Below the pieces are notes generated by a model that did no database searches, was not told where the DNA came from, and worked only from the letters and a program-made list of their open reading frames with translations. Source: Ideonella sp. (GTDB lineage: Bacteria; Pseudomonadota; Gammaproteobacteria; Burkholderiales; Burkholderiaceae_C). From it: a stretch of DNA of 64,000 nt. Position numbers and translations under genes: made by a program. Shown one piece after another: positions 24,197 through 32,848 of this stretch (position 1 is the stretch's first letter; each line of letters opens with the position of its first letter). Where the stretch lies: assembly GCA_016721465.1 (NCBI GenBank), contig JADKIA010000028.1:124001-188000 (forward strand), read 5' to 3'.

Positions 24197-24685
24197 ATGG
24201 CCAGGAAAGACAAGCACGTCAGCGAAACCCCCGCCACGCAGCAACTGCGCGCCGCGGGGGTGGCCTTCACCGAGCACGTTTACGACTACGTGGACCACGG
24301 TGGCACGACCGAGTCCGCGCGTCAGCTGGGCTGGGACGAGCACGCGGTGGTGAAGACCCTGGTGATGCAGAACGAGCGCGCCGAGCCACTCATCGTGCTG
24401 ATGCACGGCGACAAGCAGGTCAGCACCAAGAACCTCGCACGTGCCATCGGGGCGAAGAGCGTGGAGCCCTGCAAGCCCGAGGTGGCGCAGCGCCACAGTG
24501 GCTACCTGGTGGGTGGCACGTCGCCCTTCGGCACGCGCAAGGCCATGCCGGTGTACGTGGAGGCCAGTGTGCTGGCCCTGCAGCGCATCCTCATCAATGG
24601 CGGGCGGCGCGGCTACCTGGTGGGCTTGGCGCCCAGCGTGCTGGTGCAGCAGCTCGGCGCAAGGACCGTGAGCTGCGCGATCTGA
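24197..24685 (+). CDS. ybaK: Cys-tRNA(Pro)/Cys-tRNA(Cys) deacylase YbaK
   Basis: 162 residues from the ATG at 24197. Hydrolyses mischarged Cys-tRNA(Pro). Signatures: TPATQQLRAAGVAF, the VVKTLVMQNE strand, HGDKQVSTKNLARAIGAKSVEPCKPEVAQRHSGYLVGGTSPFGTRKAMPVYVE split by the GGTSPFGT substrate loop, and INGGRRGYLVGLAP. All conserved residues of the bacterial YbaK subgroup are in place. Confidence 0.93.
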   Translation: MARKDKHVSETPATQQLRAAGVAFTEHVYDYVDHGGTTESARQLGWDEHAVVKTLVMQNERAEPLIVLMHGDKQVSTKNLARAIGAKSVEPCKPEVAQRHSGYLVGGTSPFGTRKAMPVYVEASVLALQRILINGGRRGYLVGLAPSVLVQQLGARTVSCAI

Positions 24686-24718
24686 TCGATGCGGCGTCGG
24701 CGCGCCAGCCGCTGCGGG

Positions 24719-25267
24719 CTACTTCCTGGGCTTCAGCGCGCCGCAATCGGCCGCCACCCAGTTGCCCGACATGGTCATTTCCATGCGCTCGGGCTTGCCC
24801 TGAACCGTGGTCGTGATCACGTTGCGGCCGCTGTAGGCCTTGTCGCTGGTCAGCGTGTATTCGCCCTCTCCGCTGGTGGGCGGGCTGCCATCGCAGGTGA
24901 AGCTGTACTTGACGGTGCTGCCGCTGCGCTGCAGGGTCTTGTGGGTGCAGCGCCCGTCCTTCTGCGGCAGCTCGCCGCGCTCGGCCATCTCGGGCGTGAT
25001 GCACACCTGCACCGCATTGGGTTTGGCACCCATGGCCACGCCCTGCTTGGCCATCATGTCCTGCATCATCTTGCGCTGGTCCGCAGGCATCGAGGCCAGG
25101 GCGGCCTGCGCCTTGGCCATGGCCTCCTGGTGCTGCGGATGGCCACTCTTCATGGTGATTGCGTTGTCCCACAGGCCGGGGGCGAGCTTTTGTGCCTGGG
25201 CAGCGATGGCGGCGACGGCGAATGCGCTGAAGATCAGGGTTTGGCGGCCGAGGTGCAGGGGCTTCAT
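24719..25267 (-). CDS. DUF3617 exported protein
   Basis: 182 residues with an N-terminal signal peptide (LIFSAFAVAAIAAQAQ) followed by KLAPGLWDNAITMKSG, the typical DUF3617 start. Two pairs of cysteines (VCITPE, GRCTHK, FTCDG, DCGALK) and a C-terminal MTMSGNWVAADCG motif complete the family pattern. Function of the family is unknown. The ATG overlaps the TGA of the upstream histidine-kinase gene (ATGA), so the two are translationally coupled, an unusual pairing. Confidence 0.85.
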   Translation of the reverse strand: MKPLHLGRQTLIFSAFAVAAIAAQAQKLAPGLWDNAITMKSGHPQHQEAMAKAQAALASMPADQRKMMQDMMAKQGVAMGAKPNAVQVCITPEMAERGELPQKDGRCTHKTLQRSGSTVKYSFTCDGSPPTSGEGEYTLTSDKAYSGRNVITTTVQGKPERMEMTMSGNWVAADCGALKPRK

Positions 25268-26697
25268 GGTGACTCCAAGCTGTGGTTGTCCGGTGATGGT
25301 GTGGCGCCGGCCAGCGGCAGTTCGAGCACGAACTCTGCCCCGCCGTCGAGGTGGTTGCCAGCGATCAGCCGACCACCGTGCCGCTCGACGATGCCGTAGC
25401 TGATGGACAGGCCCAGTCCCGTGCCCTTGCCCACCGGCTTGGTCGTGAAGAACGGGTCGAACAGGCGCGAAAGGTGCTCGTTCGCGATGCCGGGGCCGTT
25501 GTCGTGGAAGCTCAGGCGCAACAGGTCGCCACGCCGTTCGGCCGTGATGCGCAGTGCGGGCGTGGCCTGGCTGCGCATCGCGGCGGCGTCGTAGGCGTTC
25601 TGCACCAGGTTCATCATCACCTGCAGCAGTTGGCCGTCGCTGCCCATCACGGCGGCATCGGGGCAGGGCACGAAGCGCACATCGAAGGCCGGCGCGGTGC
25701 CCTTGCGCACCCAGTGGATGGCACGCTCCACCACGGCCGTGATGTCCACGCGCCGGTGCTCGTCGCGGTCTGCGGCCGAGAAGCGCTTGAGGCCGTGCAC
25801 GATGTCGGCCGTGCGCTGGGCACCTTCGAGCGTGCCCTCCATCAGCGAGCTCAGGTCGTCGATGGTGTGGTCGATGCGCAGCGCCCTGCGCAGGCGCGCC
25901 TGTTCATCCAGCGGGGCACCGGCATGGATGGCCTGCAGGTATTGCTGCAGCCGTGGCACGTAGCGCTGCAGCGCGTGCACATTGCCCAGCACGAAGCTGA
26001 TCGGGTTGTTGAGTTCGTGCGCCACGCCGGCCACCAGGCGGCCCAGCGAGGCCATCTTCTCGCTCTGCAGCAGTTGCTGCTGCGTGCGCTTGAGCGCCTC
26101 GTGCGCCTCGCGCAGCGCGTGGTAGGCACGCTTGAGCTCGCCCATGGGGCGACCCACGAACACATGGCCCACATGGCGGCCGGTGCTGTCCAGCCGAGGC
26201 GAGGTGTTGAAGTCCACCGGCACGGCCTGGCCCTGGGCATCGCGCAGGTTCACCTCCACCGTGGCGCCGGCCTTTCCCGGCACCTTGCCGCTGGCCGACT
26301 GGCGCATGGCCAGTGCAATGCGATCCGCGCTGGGGCCGTCCGCCATCAAGGCGCTCACGGCCGAACCCAGCAGGTCGGCGTCGGTGGCGCCGACCAACTC
26401 GCACAGCGCAGCGTTGGTCTCCTCGATCAGGCCCTGCTCGTCGCAGGCCACCAGCACGTCGCTCATCGCGGTGAGCAGGCCGAAGATGAACTGCTGCGAG
26501 CGCTCCAGCTCGGCGTTCTTCTCTTCCAGCGCGATTTCGTCGCGCACCAGTTGCGAGTAGACCTCGTCCATCTTCTGGATCACGTCCAGCCAGGTGGCCT
26601 CGTCCACACCTTCCAGGCCATCGGTACCCGGCGGCAGCGCGATCGGGCGACCTGGCAGCAGGCCCGCGGCGGGCTGGGGCGATGGCGGGCTGACCAT
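25264..26697 (-). CDS. hoxJ: PAS-domain histidine kinase, probably the H2-signalling kinase HoxJ/HupT
   Basis: 477 residues from the ATG at 26697. N-terminal helical region with WLDVIQKMDEVYSQLVRDEI, a PAS domain (about 70-185), a short coiled coil, then HisKA with H227 in LVAGVAHELNNPISFVLGN and an HATPase domain (NLVQNAYDA, DNGPGIA, PFFTTKPVGKGTGLGLSIS). Soluble, no membrane segments. The HELNNPISFVLGN box and long spacer after it are characteristic of HupT/HoxJ, which partner with the regulatory hydrogenase and HoxA/HupR. In the known hox order hoxJ follows hoxC; here no hoxJ is found there, and this gene is divergent from cbbM. Assignment rests on these points, not on a search. Confidence 0.7.
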   Translation of the reverse strand: MVSPPSPQPAAGLLPGRPIALPPGTDGLEGVDEATWLDVIQKMDEVYSQLVRDEIALEEKNAELERSQQFIFGLLTAMSDVLVACDEQGLIEETNAALCELVGATDADLLGSAVSALMADGPSADRIALAMRQSASGKVPGKAGATVEVNLRDAQGQAVPVDFNTSPRLDSTGRHVGHVFVGRPMGELKRAYHALREAHEALKRTQQQLLQSEKMASLGRLVAGVAHELNNPISFVLGNVHALQRYVPRLQQYLQAIHAGAPLDEQARLRRALRIDHTIDDLSSLMEGTLEGAQRTADIVHGLKRFSAADRDEHRRVDITAVVERAIHWVRKGTAPAFDVRFVPCPDAAVMGSDGQLLQVMMNLVQNAYDAAAMRSQATPALRITAERRGDLLRLSFHDNGPGIANEHLSRLFDPFFTTKPVGKGTGLGLSISYGIVERHGGRLIAGNHLDGGAEFVLELPLAGATPSPDNHSLESP

Positions 26698-26747
26698 GGC
26701 GCCATTGTGCGCGAGGGCTGAGCGCAGCCGCACTCACCAGACCCGCT

Positions 26748-26820
26748 CAACTGCTCAGTGATAGCTTACTTCTGCCATCAACATTGCTGAGTTGTCCTGA
26801 TTTGAACCGACTTCTACAGT
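26748..26820 (+). promoter_or_regulatory. cbbM promoter with probable CbbR site
   Basis: A sigma-70 type promoter TTGTCC (26792-26797), 17-bp spacer, TACAGT (26815-26820) lies 34 bp upstream of cbbM. Just upstream is an inverted repeat CAACT-g-CTCAG (26748-26758) / CTGAGTTG (26787-26794) containing TCA-N7-TGA (26778-26790), which fits the CbbR half-site pattern TNA-N7-TNA. Position (about -75 to -35) suits a LysR activator. Sites are read by eye. Confidence 0.5.
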
Positions 26821-26854
26821 CCGCTGCAAGCCAAACCACCCGACGAGGAAACCC

Positions 26855-28237
26855 ATGGACCAATCCAGCCGCTATGCCGATCTCAGCCTGCGTGAATCGG
26901 AGCTGATCCGCGGCGGGGGCCACATCCTGGTGGCCTACAAGATGAAGCCCAAGGCGGGCCACGGCTACCTCGAGGCGGCTGCGCACTTCGCGGCCGAATC
27001 GTCGACCGGCACCAACGTCGAGGTGTCCACCACCGACGAGTTCACCAAAGGGGTGGACGCGCTGGTCTACCTGATCGACGAGGCCACCGAGGAGATGCGC
27101 ATCGCGTATCCGATCGACCTGTTCGACCGCAACATCACCGACGGCCGGATGATGATGGTGAGCTTCCTGACGCTGGTGATCGGCAACAACCAGGGCATGG
27201 GCGACATCGCGCACGCCAAGATCCACGACTTCTACATGCCGCCGCGGGCCATCCAGCTGTTCGATGGCCCGAGCAAGGACATCTCCGACCTGTGGCGCAT
27301 CCTGGGCCGGCCGGTGCAAAACGGCGGCTACATCGCCGGCACCATCATCAAGCCCAAGCTGGGCCTGCGGCCCGAGCCGTTTGCAGCGGCGGCCTACCAG
27401 TTCTGGCTGGGCGGCGACTTCATCAAGAACGACGAGCCGCAGGGCAACCAGGTCTTCGCTCCGATGAAGAAGACCATCCCGCTGGTGGTGGATGCGATGA
27501 AGCGCGCAATGGACGAGACGGGCGAGGCCAAGCTGTTCTCGGCCAACATCACCGCCGACGACCACTACGAGATGCTGGCGCGCGGTGAGTACATCCTCGA
27601 GCAGTTCGGGCCCGACGCCGACAAGGTGGCCTTCCTCGTAGACGGTTATGTGGGCGGCCCCGGCATGATCACCACCGCGCGCCGCAACTTCCCCAACCAG
27701 TACCTGCACTACCACCGCGCGGGCCACGGCGCGGTCACCTCGCCCAGCGCCAAGCGTGGCTACACCGCCTATGTGCTGGCCAAGATGAGCCGGCTGCAGG
27801 GCGCCAGCGGCATCCACGTGGGCACCATGGGCTACGGCAAGATGGAGGGCGAGAAGGACGACCGCGCCATCGCCTACATCATCGAGCGCGACAGCTACAC
27901 CGGGCCGGTCTACCACCAGGAGTGGTACGGCATGAAACCCACCACGCCGATCATCTCGGGCGGCATGAACGCGTTGCGCCTGCCGGGTTTCTTCGAGAAC
28001 CTGGGCCATGGCAACGTCATCAACACCGCCGGTGGCGGCAGCTACGGCCACATCGATTCGCCGGCCGCCGGTGCCAAGAGCCTGCGCCAGGCCTACGACT
28101 GCTGGAAGGCCAAGGCCGACCCGATCGAATGGGCCAAGGAGCACCGCGAGTTCGCCCGCGCCTTCGATTCGTTCCCGAAGGACGCCGACAGCATCTACCC
28201 CGGTTGGCGCGAAAAACTCGCTGGCGCGCACCGTTGA
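26855..28237 (+). CDS. cbbM: Ribulose-1,5-bisphosphate carboxylase/oxygenase, form II
   Basis: 460 residues; the catalytic enzyme of CO2 fixation. Clearly form II: close match to the Rhodospirillum rubrum type, with numbering coinciding: K166 and K168 in GTIIKPKLG, carbamylated lysine K191 with D193 and E194 in GGDFIKNDEPQGNQ, N111 in NNQGMGD, and the GYGKMEGEKDD loop-6 segment. No small-subunit gene accompanies it, as expected for form II. GAGGA ribosome site 8 nt upstream. First gene of the cbbM-cbbQ-cbbO unit. Confidence 0.98.
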   Translation: MDQSSRYADLSLRESELIRGGGHILVAYKMKPKAGHGYLEAAAHFAAESSTGTNVEVSTTDEFTKGVDALVYLIDEATEEMRIAYPIDLFDRNITDGRMMMVSFLTLVIGNNQGMGDIAHAKIHDFYMPPRAIQLFDGPSKDISDLWRILGRPVQNGGYIAGTIIKPKLGLRPEPFAAAAYQFWLGGDFIKNDEPQGNQVFAPMKKTIPLVVDAMKRAMDETGEAKLFSANITADDHYEMLARGEYILEQFGPDADKVAFLVDGYVGGPGMITTARRNFPNQYLHYHRAGHGAVTSPSAKRGYTAYVLAKMSRLQGASGIHVGTMGYGKMEGEKDDRAIAYIIERDSYTGPVYHQEWYGMKPTTPIISGGMNALRLPGFFENLGHGNVINTAGGGSYGHIDSPAAGAKSLRQAYDCWKAKADPIEWAKEHREFARAFDSFPKDADSIYPGWREKLAGAHR

Positions 28238-28246
28238 CATGGCCCA

Positions 28247-28326
28247 CCCCCGAAGCGCCTGGGGCGCTTGCCCCTCAAGGGGACGCCGCCGGTGGCCCGG
28301 CAAAGCCGGATCCACGGCGGCCGCTT
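28247..28326 (+). repeat. Dispersed GC-rich intergenic repeat, copy A
   Basis: About 80 bp between cbbM and cbbQ: CCCCCGAAGCGCCTGGGGCG, then CCCCTCAAGGGG, then GGTGGCCCGGCAAAGCCGG, then ATCCACGGCGG. Same module order occurs at 38308, 47907 and (minus strand) 53500. Each contains several short palindromes, so a folded RNA is likely. Confidence 0.75.
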
Positions 28327-28342
28327 GAACCGAGGGCACACC

Positions 28343-29146
28343 ATGCAAGCACTTGACGACTGGCGTGTTGCGACCGAGCCCTACTACGCGCCGCAGGGCG
28401 ACGAGGTGCAGCTGTTCGAGGCCGCCTGGTCCGCCCGGCTGCCCGTGATGGTCAAGGGCCCCACTGGCTGCGGCAAGTCGCGCTTCATCGAGTTCATGGC
28501 CTGGAAGCTGGGCCGGCCGCTGGTCACCGTGGCCTGCAACGAGGACATGACCGCGGCCGACCTGGTGGGCCGCTTCCTGCTGGAGCCGCAAGGCACGCGC
28601 TGGCAGGATGGTCCGCTCACCTTGGCCGCCAGGCATGGCGCCATCTGCTACCTGGACGAGGTGGTCGAGGCGCGGCAGGACACCACGGTGGTGATCCATG
28701 CGCTCACCGACCACCGCCGCAGCCTGCCGTTGGACAAGAAGGGCGAGCTGCTGCGCGCGCATGCGGATTTCCTGCTCGTCGTGTCCTACAACCCGGGCTA
28801 CCAGAGCCTGATGAAGGACCTGAAGCCCTCCACCCGCCAGCGCTTCACTGCCTTCGATTTCGACTACCCCGAGCCGGCCCTGGAGGCCCAGGTGCTGGTG
28901 TCCGAGACCGGCATCGAGACCGAGCTGGCACAGCGCCTGATCCAGGTGGCGCAGGCGGCGCGGCGGCTCAAGGGCCACGGCCTGGCCGAAGGCATCTCCA
29001 CGCGGCTGATGGTCAACGCCGGCTTGCTGATGCGCCAGGGCATCGCCCCGCGCCAGGCCTGCCGCATGGCGATGGTGCGGCCCATCACCGACGACGCCGA
29101 CATCCGCGAGACGCTGGACCACTCGATCGACGCCGTGCTGGCGTAG
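28343..29146 (+). CDS. cbbQ: RuBisCO activase subunit CbbQ (MoxR-type AAA+)
   Basis: 267 residues from the ATG at 28343. Walker A is GPTGCGKS (residues 39-46), Walker B ICYLDEV, sensor 1 VVSYNPGYQSL and arginine finger STRQRFTAFDF, all as in CbbQ/NorQ proteins of the MoxR family. With CbbO it removes inhibitory sugar phosphates from RuBisCO by ATP hydrolysis. Separated from cbbM by a 105-bp gap holding the dispersed repeat; cbbO starts 12 nt after it. Confidence 0.95.
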   Translation: MQALDDWRVATEPYYAPQGDEVQLFEAAWSARLPVMVKGPTGCGKSRFIEFMAWKLGRPLVTVACNEDMTAADLVGRFLLEPQGTRWQDGPLTLAARHGAICYLDEVVEARQDTTVVIHALTDHRRSLPLDKKGELLRAHADFLLVVSYNPGYQSLMKDLKPSTRQRFTAFDFDYPEPALEAQVLVSETGIETELAQRLIQVAQAARRLKGHGLAEGISTRLMVNAGLLMRQGIAPRQACRMAMVRPITDDADIRETLDHSIDAVLA

Positions 29147-29158
29147 GCGCGCAGCACC

Positions 29159-31507
29159 ATGCCGGCGCCCGCCCGCGAGCCCCTGGACGCCGCCGCGCGC
29201 AGCGCCTGCCGCCAGCGGCTGGGCAGCCGCTTTGCCGAGATCGACGAGGTCTTCGACGATTGCCTGGACCAGGCGCAGCGCCTGCTGTCGCCGCAGGGTG
29301 TGCTCGACTGGCTCGACCTGGCCGGCTGGCTGGGCCGCCTAGGCCGCGGCCCCGAGCCACTGCTGGCCTGTCTGCATGCGTGGCCGGCGGTGGCGCAGGC
29401 GGTCGGCGAAGACTCGATGGCCCTGGTGCGCGAGACGCTCGAGGCGATGCAGAAGTCGCCCAACGGCCGCGCCCTGGCGCCGCTGCTGCAGACCTTGCCG
29501 GCGGTGGCTCGGCGGCTGCCGTCGGCACCGGCCCTGGGTCGCTACCTGGCGCTGGTGCTGTTGCTGATGCGACGCACCAGTGTCTCCATCCACGGCCGCC
29601 ATGCCACCGAGCCCAGCCCCGGCCTGCCGGCCTTTCTGGCGCAGGCGCCGGTGCTGGTGGCGCTGGCGCCGCTGGACGGGCTGGCGCGCTGGATGGAGGC
29701 GGGCATCCGCCTGCACGGCCAGCACCCGCAGCGGCAGGTGGACTACTTCGGCGCGGCCTCGGCCGACAGCCGCGCGCTGCTGCAGCGAGAACGCCACGGC
29801 ACGCTGCTGATGGATGTGCAGCGGCGCCTGAACCTCACCCTGCTGGGCCTGTGGCGGCAAGACGCCACGCTGGTGCCCATCCCCGTCTCACCGCTGGACG
29901 ATGCGGCCAGGCCGGAAATCCAACCGCACATGCAACTCGATGCCGGGGGCTGGGGCCTGTGCCTGCCCGAGGTGCTGGACGCCCTGCACGGCGTCGGCGG
30001 CCTGGCCCGTTACCGCGCCATGCTGGCCCACTTGGCCGCACACCGCGAGTGGAGCCGGCCGCTGGTGGCCGACAACTGGAGCCCCCTACAGCGCCTGGCG
30101 GTGGAGTGCTTCGAGGATGCGCGCATCGATCACCTGCTGTTGAATCGCTTCCCGGGCCTGCGGCCCGTGCTGCTGGCCTTGCATCCGCGCCCGGGCGAAG
30201 TTGTCGAAGTTGTCGAAGGGGCCGAGCCTGCTGGTCGGCGCAACCGCCTGCGCCAACGGCTGACGCTGCTGTCGCGCGCGCTCCTGCAAGCCGACGCCAA
30301 TGAGAGCGACGCCACACGACAGCAGTTCCGCGAGCGCTTCCTGGCGCTGCTGGCCACCGGCCCGTCCAGCACCCGAGAGATGGCCACGCTGGCGCTGAAC
30401 TGGGTGGTGCGCACCCGTGAGCCCAGCGACCAGTTCGCCGACGTGGCCTTCAAGGACACGCACATCGACTGGCGCGACGACAACCGCCACCTGTGGACCT
30501 TCATCGAACACGGCGACGAGGAGCAGGCCTTCGACGAACGCCGCCGCCGCGAGGCGGTGGACGAGGCCCGGCTGCCACCGCGTCTCTATCCCGAATGGGA
30601 CGCGTCCACCCAACAGCTGCGGCCCGACTGGGTCAGCGTGTTCGACGTGCTTCACCCACCCGGCCAGGCCAGCGAAATCGCCGCGCTGATGCAACGCCAC
30701 GAGGGCACCGCGCGCCACCTGAAGCGCCTGCTCGACGCGCTCAAACCGCAAGACCGCACCCGCCTGCGCCACCAGGAAGAAGGCACCGCGCTGGACCTGG
30801 ACGCCGCGCTGCGCGCCGTGGTGGAGGTGCGCGCCGGCCTGCTGCCCGACACCCGCGTGCAGATGAGCACCCGCCACAACGGCCGCAGCATGGCCGTGCT
30901 GCTGTTGATCGATCTGTCGGCCTCGGTCAACGACCCCGTGCCCGGTGCGGGTGGCGTGGCCGCAGCGGGTGCGGCGGGCGAAACCGTGTTGTCGCTCAGC
31001 CGCGCGGCGGTGGCCATGCTGGCCTGGGCCATCAGCACGCTGGGCGACCAGCTGGCCATCGCCGGCTTCCATTCCAACACCCGCCACGACCTGCGTTATC
31101 TGCACATCCTGGGCTTTGGCGAGACCTGGGCCGATGTCAGCGCCGACCACTCGCCGCAAGGCCGCCTGGCCGCCACGCAAGGCGCCTATTCCACCCGAAT
31201 GGGCGCGGCGCTGCGCCACGCCGGCCACCTGCTCAGCGGGCGCCAGGCCGACAGGCACCTGCTGCTGCTGCTCACCGATGGCCAGCCCGCCGACGTGGAC
31301 GTGAGCGACCCCCAGCACCTGATCGCCGACGCCGCCCACGCCGTGCGTGGCCTGGCCGACCAAGGCCTGCACACCCACTGCGTGAGCCTGGACGCCAAGG
31401 CCGACGACTACGTCACGCGCATCTTCGGCAAGCACCACTCGGTGATCGACCGGGTGGAGCAACTGCCCCGGCGCCTGCCGGAGATCTTCATGGCGCTGAC
31501 GCGGTAG
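29159..31507 (+). CDS. cbbO: RuBisCO activase adaptor CbbO (VWA protein)
   Basis: 782 residues. The C-terminal von Willebrand A domain has the MIDAS motif DLSAS (D585, S587, S589) and LLLTDGQPADVDV; the long N-terminal part is helical with no enzymatic motif. CbbO binds RuBisCO through its VWA domain and recruits the CbbQ hexamer. The DNA for residues about 345-355 holds a direct repeat of GAAGTTGTC, encoding VVEVVE. Last gene of the cbbMQO unit, with the accessory insertion directly behind it. Confidence 0.93.
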   Translation: MPAPAREPLDAAARSACRQRLGSRFAEIDEVFDDCLDQAQRLLSPQGVLDWLDLAGWLGRLGRGPEPLLACLHAWPAVAQAVGEDSMALVRETLEAMQKSPNGRALAPLLQTLPAVARRLPSAPALGRYLALVLLLMRRTSVSIHGRHATEPSPGLPAFLAQAPVLVALAPLDGLARWMEAGIRLHGQHPQRQVDYFGAASADSRALLQRERHGTLLMDVQRRLNLTLLGLWRQDATLVPIPVSPLDDAARPEIQPHMQLDAGGWGLCLPEVLDALHGVGGLARYRAMLAHLAAHREWSRPLVADNWSPLQRLAVECFEDARIDHLLLNRFPGLRPVLLALHPRPGEVVEVVEGAEPAGRRNRLRQRLTLLSRALLQADANESDATRQQFRERFLALLATGPSSTREMATLALNWVVRTREPSDQFADVAFKDTHIDWRDDNRHLWTFIEHGDEEQAFDERRRREAVDEARLPPRLYPEWDASTQQLRPDWVSVFDVLHPPGQASEIAALMQRHEGTARHLKRLLDALKPQDRTRLRHQEEGTALDLDAALRAVVEVRAGLLPDTRVQMSTRHNGRSMAVLLLIDLSASVNDPVPGAGGVAAAGAAGETVLSLSRAAVAMLAWAISTLGDQLAIAGFHSNTRHDLRYLHILGFGETWADVSADHSPQGRLAATQGAYSTRMGAALRHAGHLLSGRQADRHLLLLLTDGQPADVDVSDPQHLIADAAHAVRGLADQGLHTHCVSLDAKADDYVTRIFGKHHSVIDRVEQLPRRLPEIFMALTR

Positions 31508-31957
31508 TGCGCGCACGCCCGGCCGTGCCTCAAGCGGCGCAGCGTGGCAGCGCCTTGGGCCGCACGGGTTGGCCACAGTGATCAGTGGGCAGTGGGCCGA
31601 AATGGCCAAGCGCCTGCGCAAGAACATGCTCGCAGAGCCGCCATGGACTGGGGAACAGTGCTTGAATTCCATGGCCATGCGGTCGGCCGGTGCACCGCTA
31701 CCTCGACTCCAGCGGCTGCGGTGATGATGGCCTGGGCCAGCACCGCAATGTCTGCTTGCCGACCGTCTGAATGATCGGGCGGAACTGCGCTACCGACCCG
31801 TTGCGGTCGGTAAACCCTCCGAAGTGGCGGCCGCGAGGCTGACATGGCTCTTGATTGCTGACCGGGCGTCGCAGCCACAACCGGACGGCAAGGTCGCCTT
31901 CTTGATGCCGGCCTGCGTGCCTGACATGATGGACGCCGTCACAACGGGAGACTGTCG
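31508..31957. other. 450-bp stretch without a recognisable gene
   Basis: Between cbbO and the next small membrane gene. All frames yield only short, low-quality peptides with no family resemblance; the base composition is more even than in the cbb genes. It looks like decayed sequence at the left edge of an accessory insertion. No terminator, tRNA or repeat was found. Confidence 0.4.
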
Positions 31958-32224
31958 ATGCGCACACTGATCATCCTCGCGGCCGGTCTGATGATCTTCG
32001 CCGGCCTGTTTCTCTATAGCCGCCTCTTCGTCCAGCACTATCCGCAGGCGGCAACATGGGCCACCTGGGCCTTCGTGGTGGCGTGGCTCGCGGCTACTTT
32101 ATTCAACCTCTGGGTCGGCGTCAGCCACGCGGGCTACTCGGTGCGTGAGGAGCTGCCGATCCTGCTGCTACTCTTTGCGGTGCCTGCGCTGGTGGCGCTG
32201 CTGGTCCGCTGGAAGTTCACTTGA
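31958..32224 (+). CDS. Small hypothetical membrane protein
   Basis: 88 residues; GGGAG ribosome site 8 nt before the ATG. Three hydrophobic segments (LIILAAGLMIFAGLFLYS; ATWAFVVAWLAATLFNLWVGV; ELPILLLLFAVPALVALLV) make it a likely three-helix inner-membrane protein. No recognised family beyond that. It precedes the TMEM175-like gene by 42 nt and is probably cotranscribed with it. Confidence 0.6.
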   Translation: MRTLIILAAGLMIFAGLFLYSRLFVQHYPQAATWATWAFVVAWLAATLFNLWVGVSHAGYSVREELPILLLLFAVPALVALLVRWKFT

Positions 32225-32266
32225 ACGGCCATGCCCGCTCGCAATTGTTCCTGAGGAGAAACGGCA

Positions 32267-32848
32267 TTGGGAAAGACACGGCTTGAAGCCTTCAGCGATG
32301 GCGTGCTCGCTATCATCATCACGATCATGGTGCTCGAGATGAAGGTTCCCCACGATCCAACTCCAGCCGCGCTGGTGGCGCTGCTGCCAGTGTTCCTAAG
32401 CTACGTGCTGAGCTTTGTCTACGTCGGCATCTACTGGAACAACCACCACCACATGCTCCACACCTGCGCGCGGGTGACCGGACCCATCCTGTGGGCCAAC
32501 CTGCACCTGCTGTTCTGGCTTTCACTGTTTCCCTTCGCCACCGGCTGGATGGGCGAGAATCACTTCGCGCCGCTGCCCACGGCGATGTACGGAGTGGTGC
32601 TGCTCGCGGCGGCGATCGCATACTACGTTCTCCAGCAGGCAATCATCGCTGCGCAGGGCGAGCGCTCGGTGCTGCGGCAGGCCGTGGGCGGCGACTGGAA
32701 GGGCAAGGCTTCGCCGCTGCTCTACCTCGTTGGCATCGGGCTGACCGTTGTCAGCTCATGGTTATCCCAGGCGATCTACGTTTTGGTAGCGCTGATCTGG
32801 CTGGTTCCCGATCGGCGCATCGAACGCGTGGCGGGGCACGACGCGTAG
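32267..32848 (+). CDS. TMEM175-family potassium channel-like protein
   Basis: 193 residues from a TTG start with a GAGGAG ribosome site 9 nt before it. The first helix carries the family motif FSDGVLAIIITIMVLE, the selectivity-filter helix of TMEM175 channels. Six membrane helices follow (SYVLSFVYVGIYWNNHHHML; ILWANLHLLFWLSLFPFATGW; MYGVVLLAAAIAYYVLQ; SPLLYLVGIGLTVVSSW; IYVLVALIWLVPD). Bacterial members conduct potassium as tetramers. Part of the accessory segment between cbbO and cbbR. Confidence 0.85.
   Translation: MGKTRLEAFSDGVLAIIITIMVLEMKVPHDPTPAALVALLPVFLSYVLSFVYVGIYWNNHHHMLHTCARVTGPILWANLHLLFWLSLFPFATGWMGENHFAPLPTAMYGVVLLAAAIAYYVLQQAIIAAQGERSVLRQAVGGDWKGKASPLLYLVGIGLTVVSSWLSQAIYVLVALIWLVPDRRIERVAGHDA

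Noticed and set aside
26747..29122. 791-codon minus-strand frame opposite cbbM and cbbQ
   Set aside because: Antisense shadow; cbbM and cbbQ on the plus strand have all catalytic residues.
31508..31957. Short frames on both strands as genes
   Set aside because: No ribosome site, no family resemblance and poor codon use.
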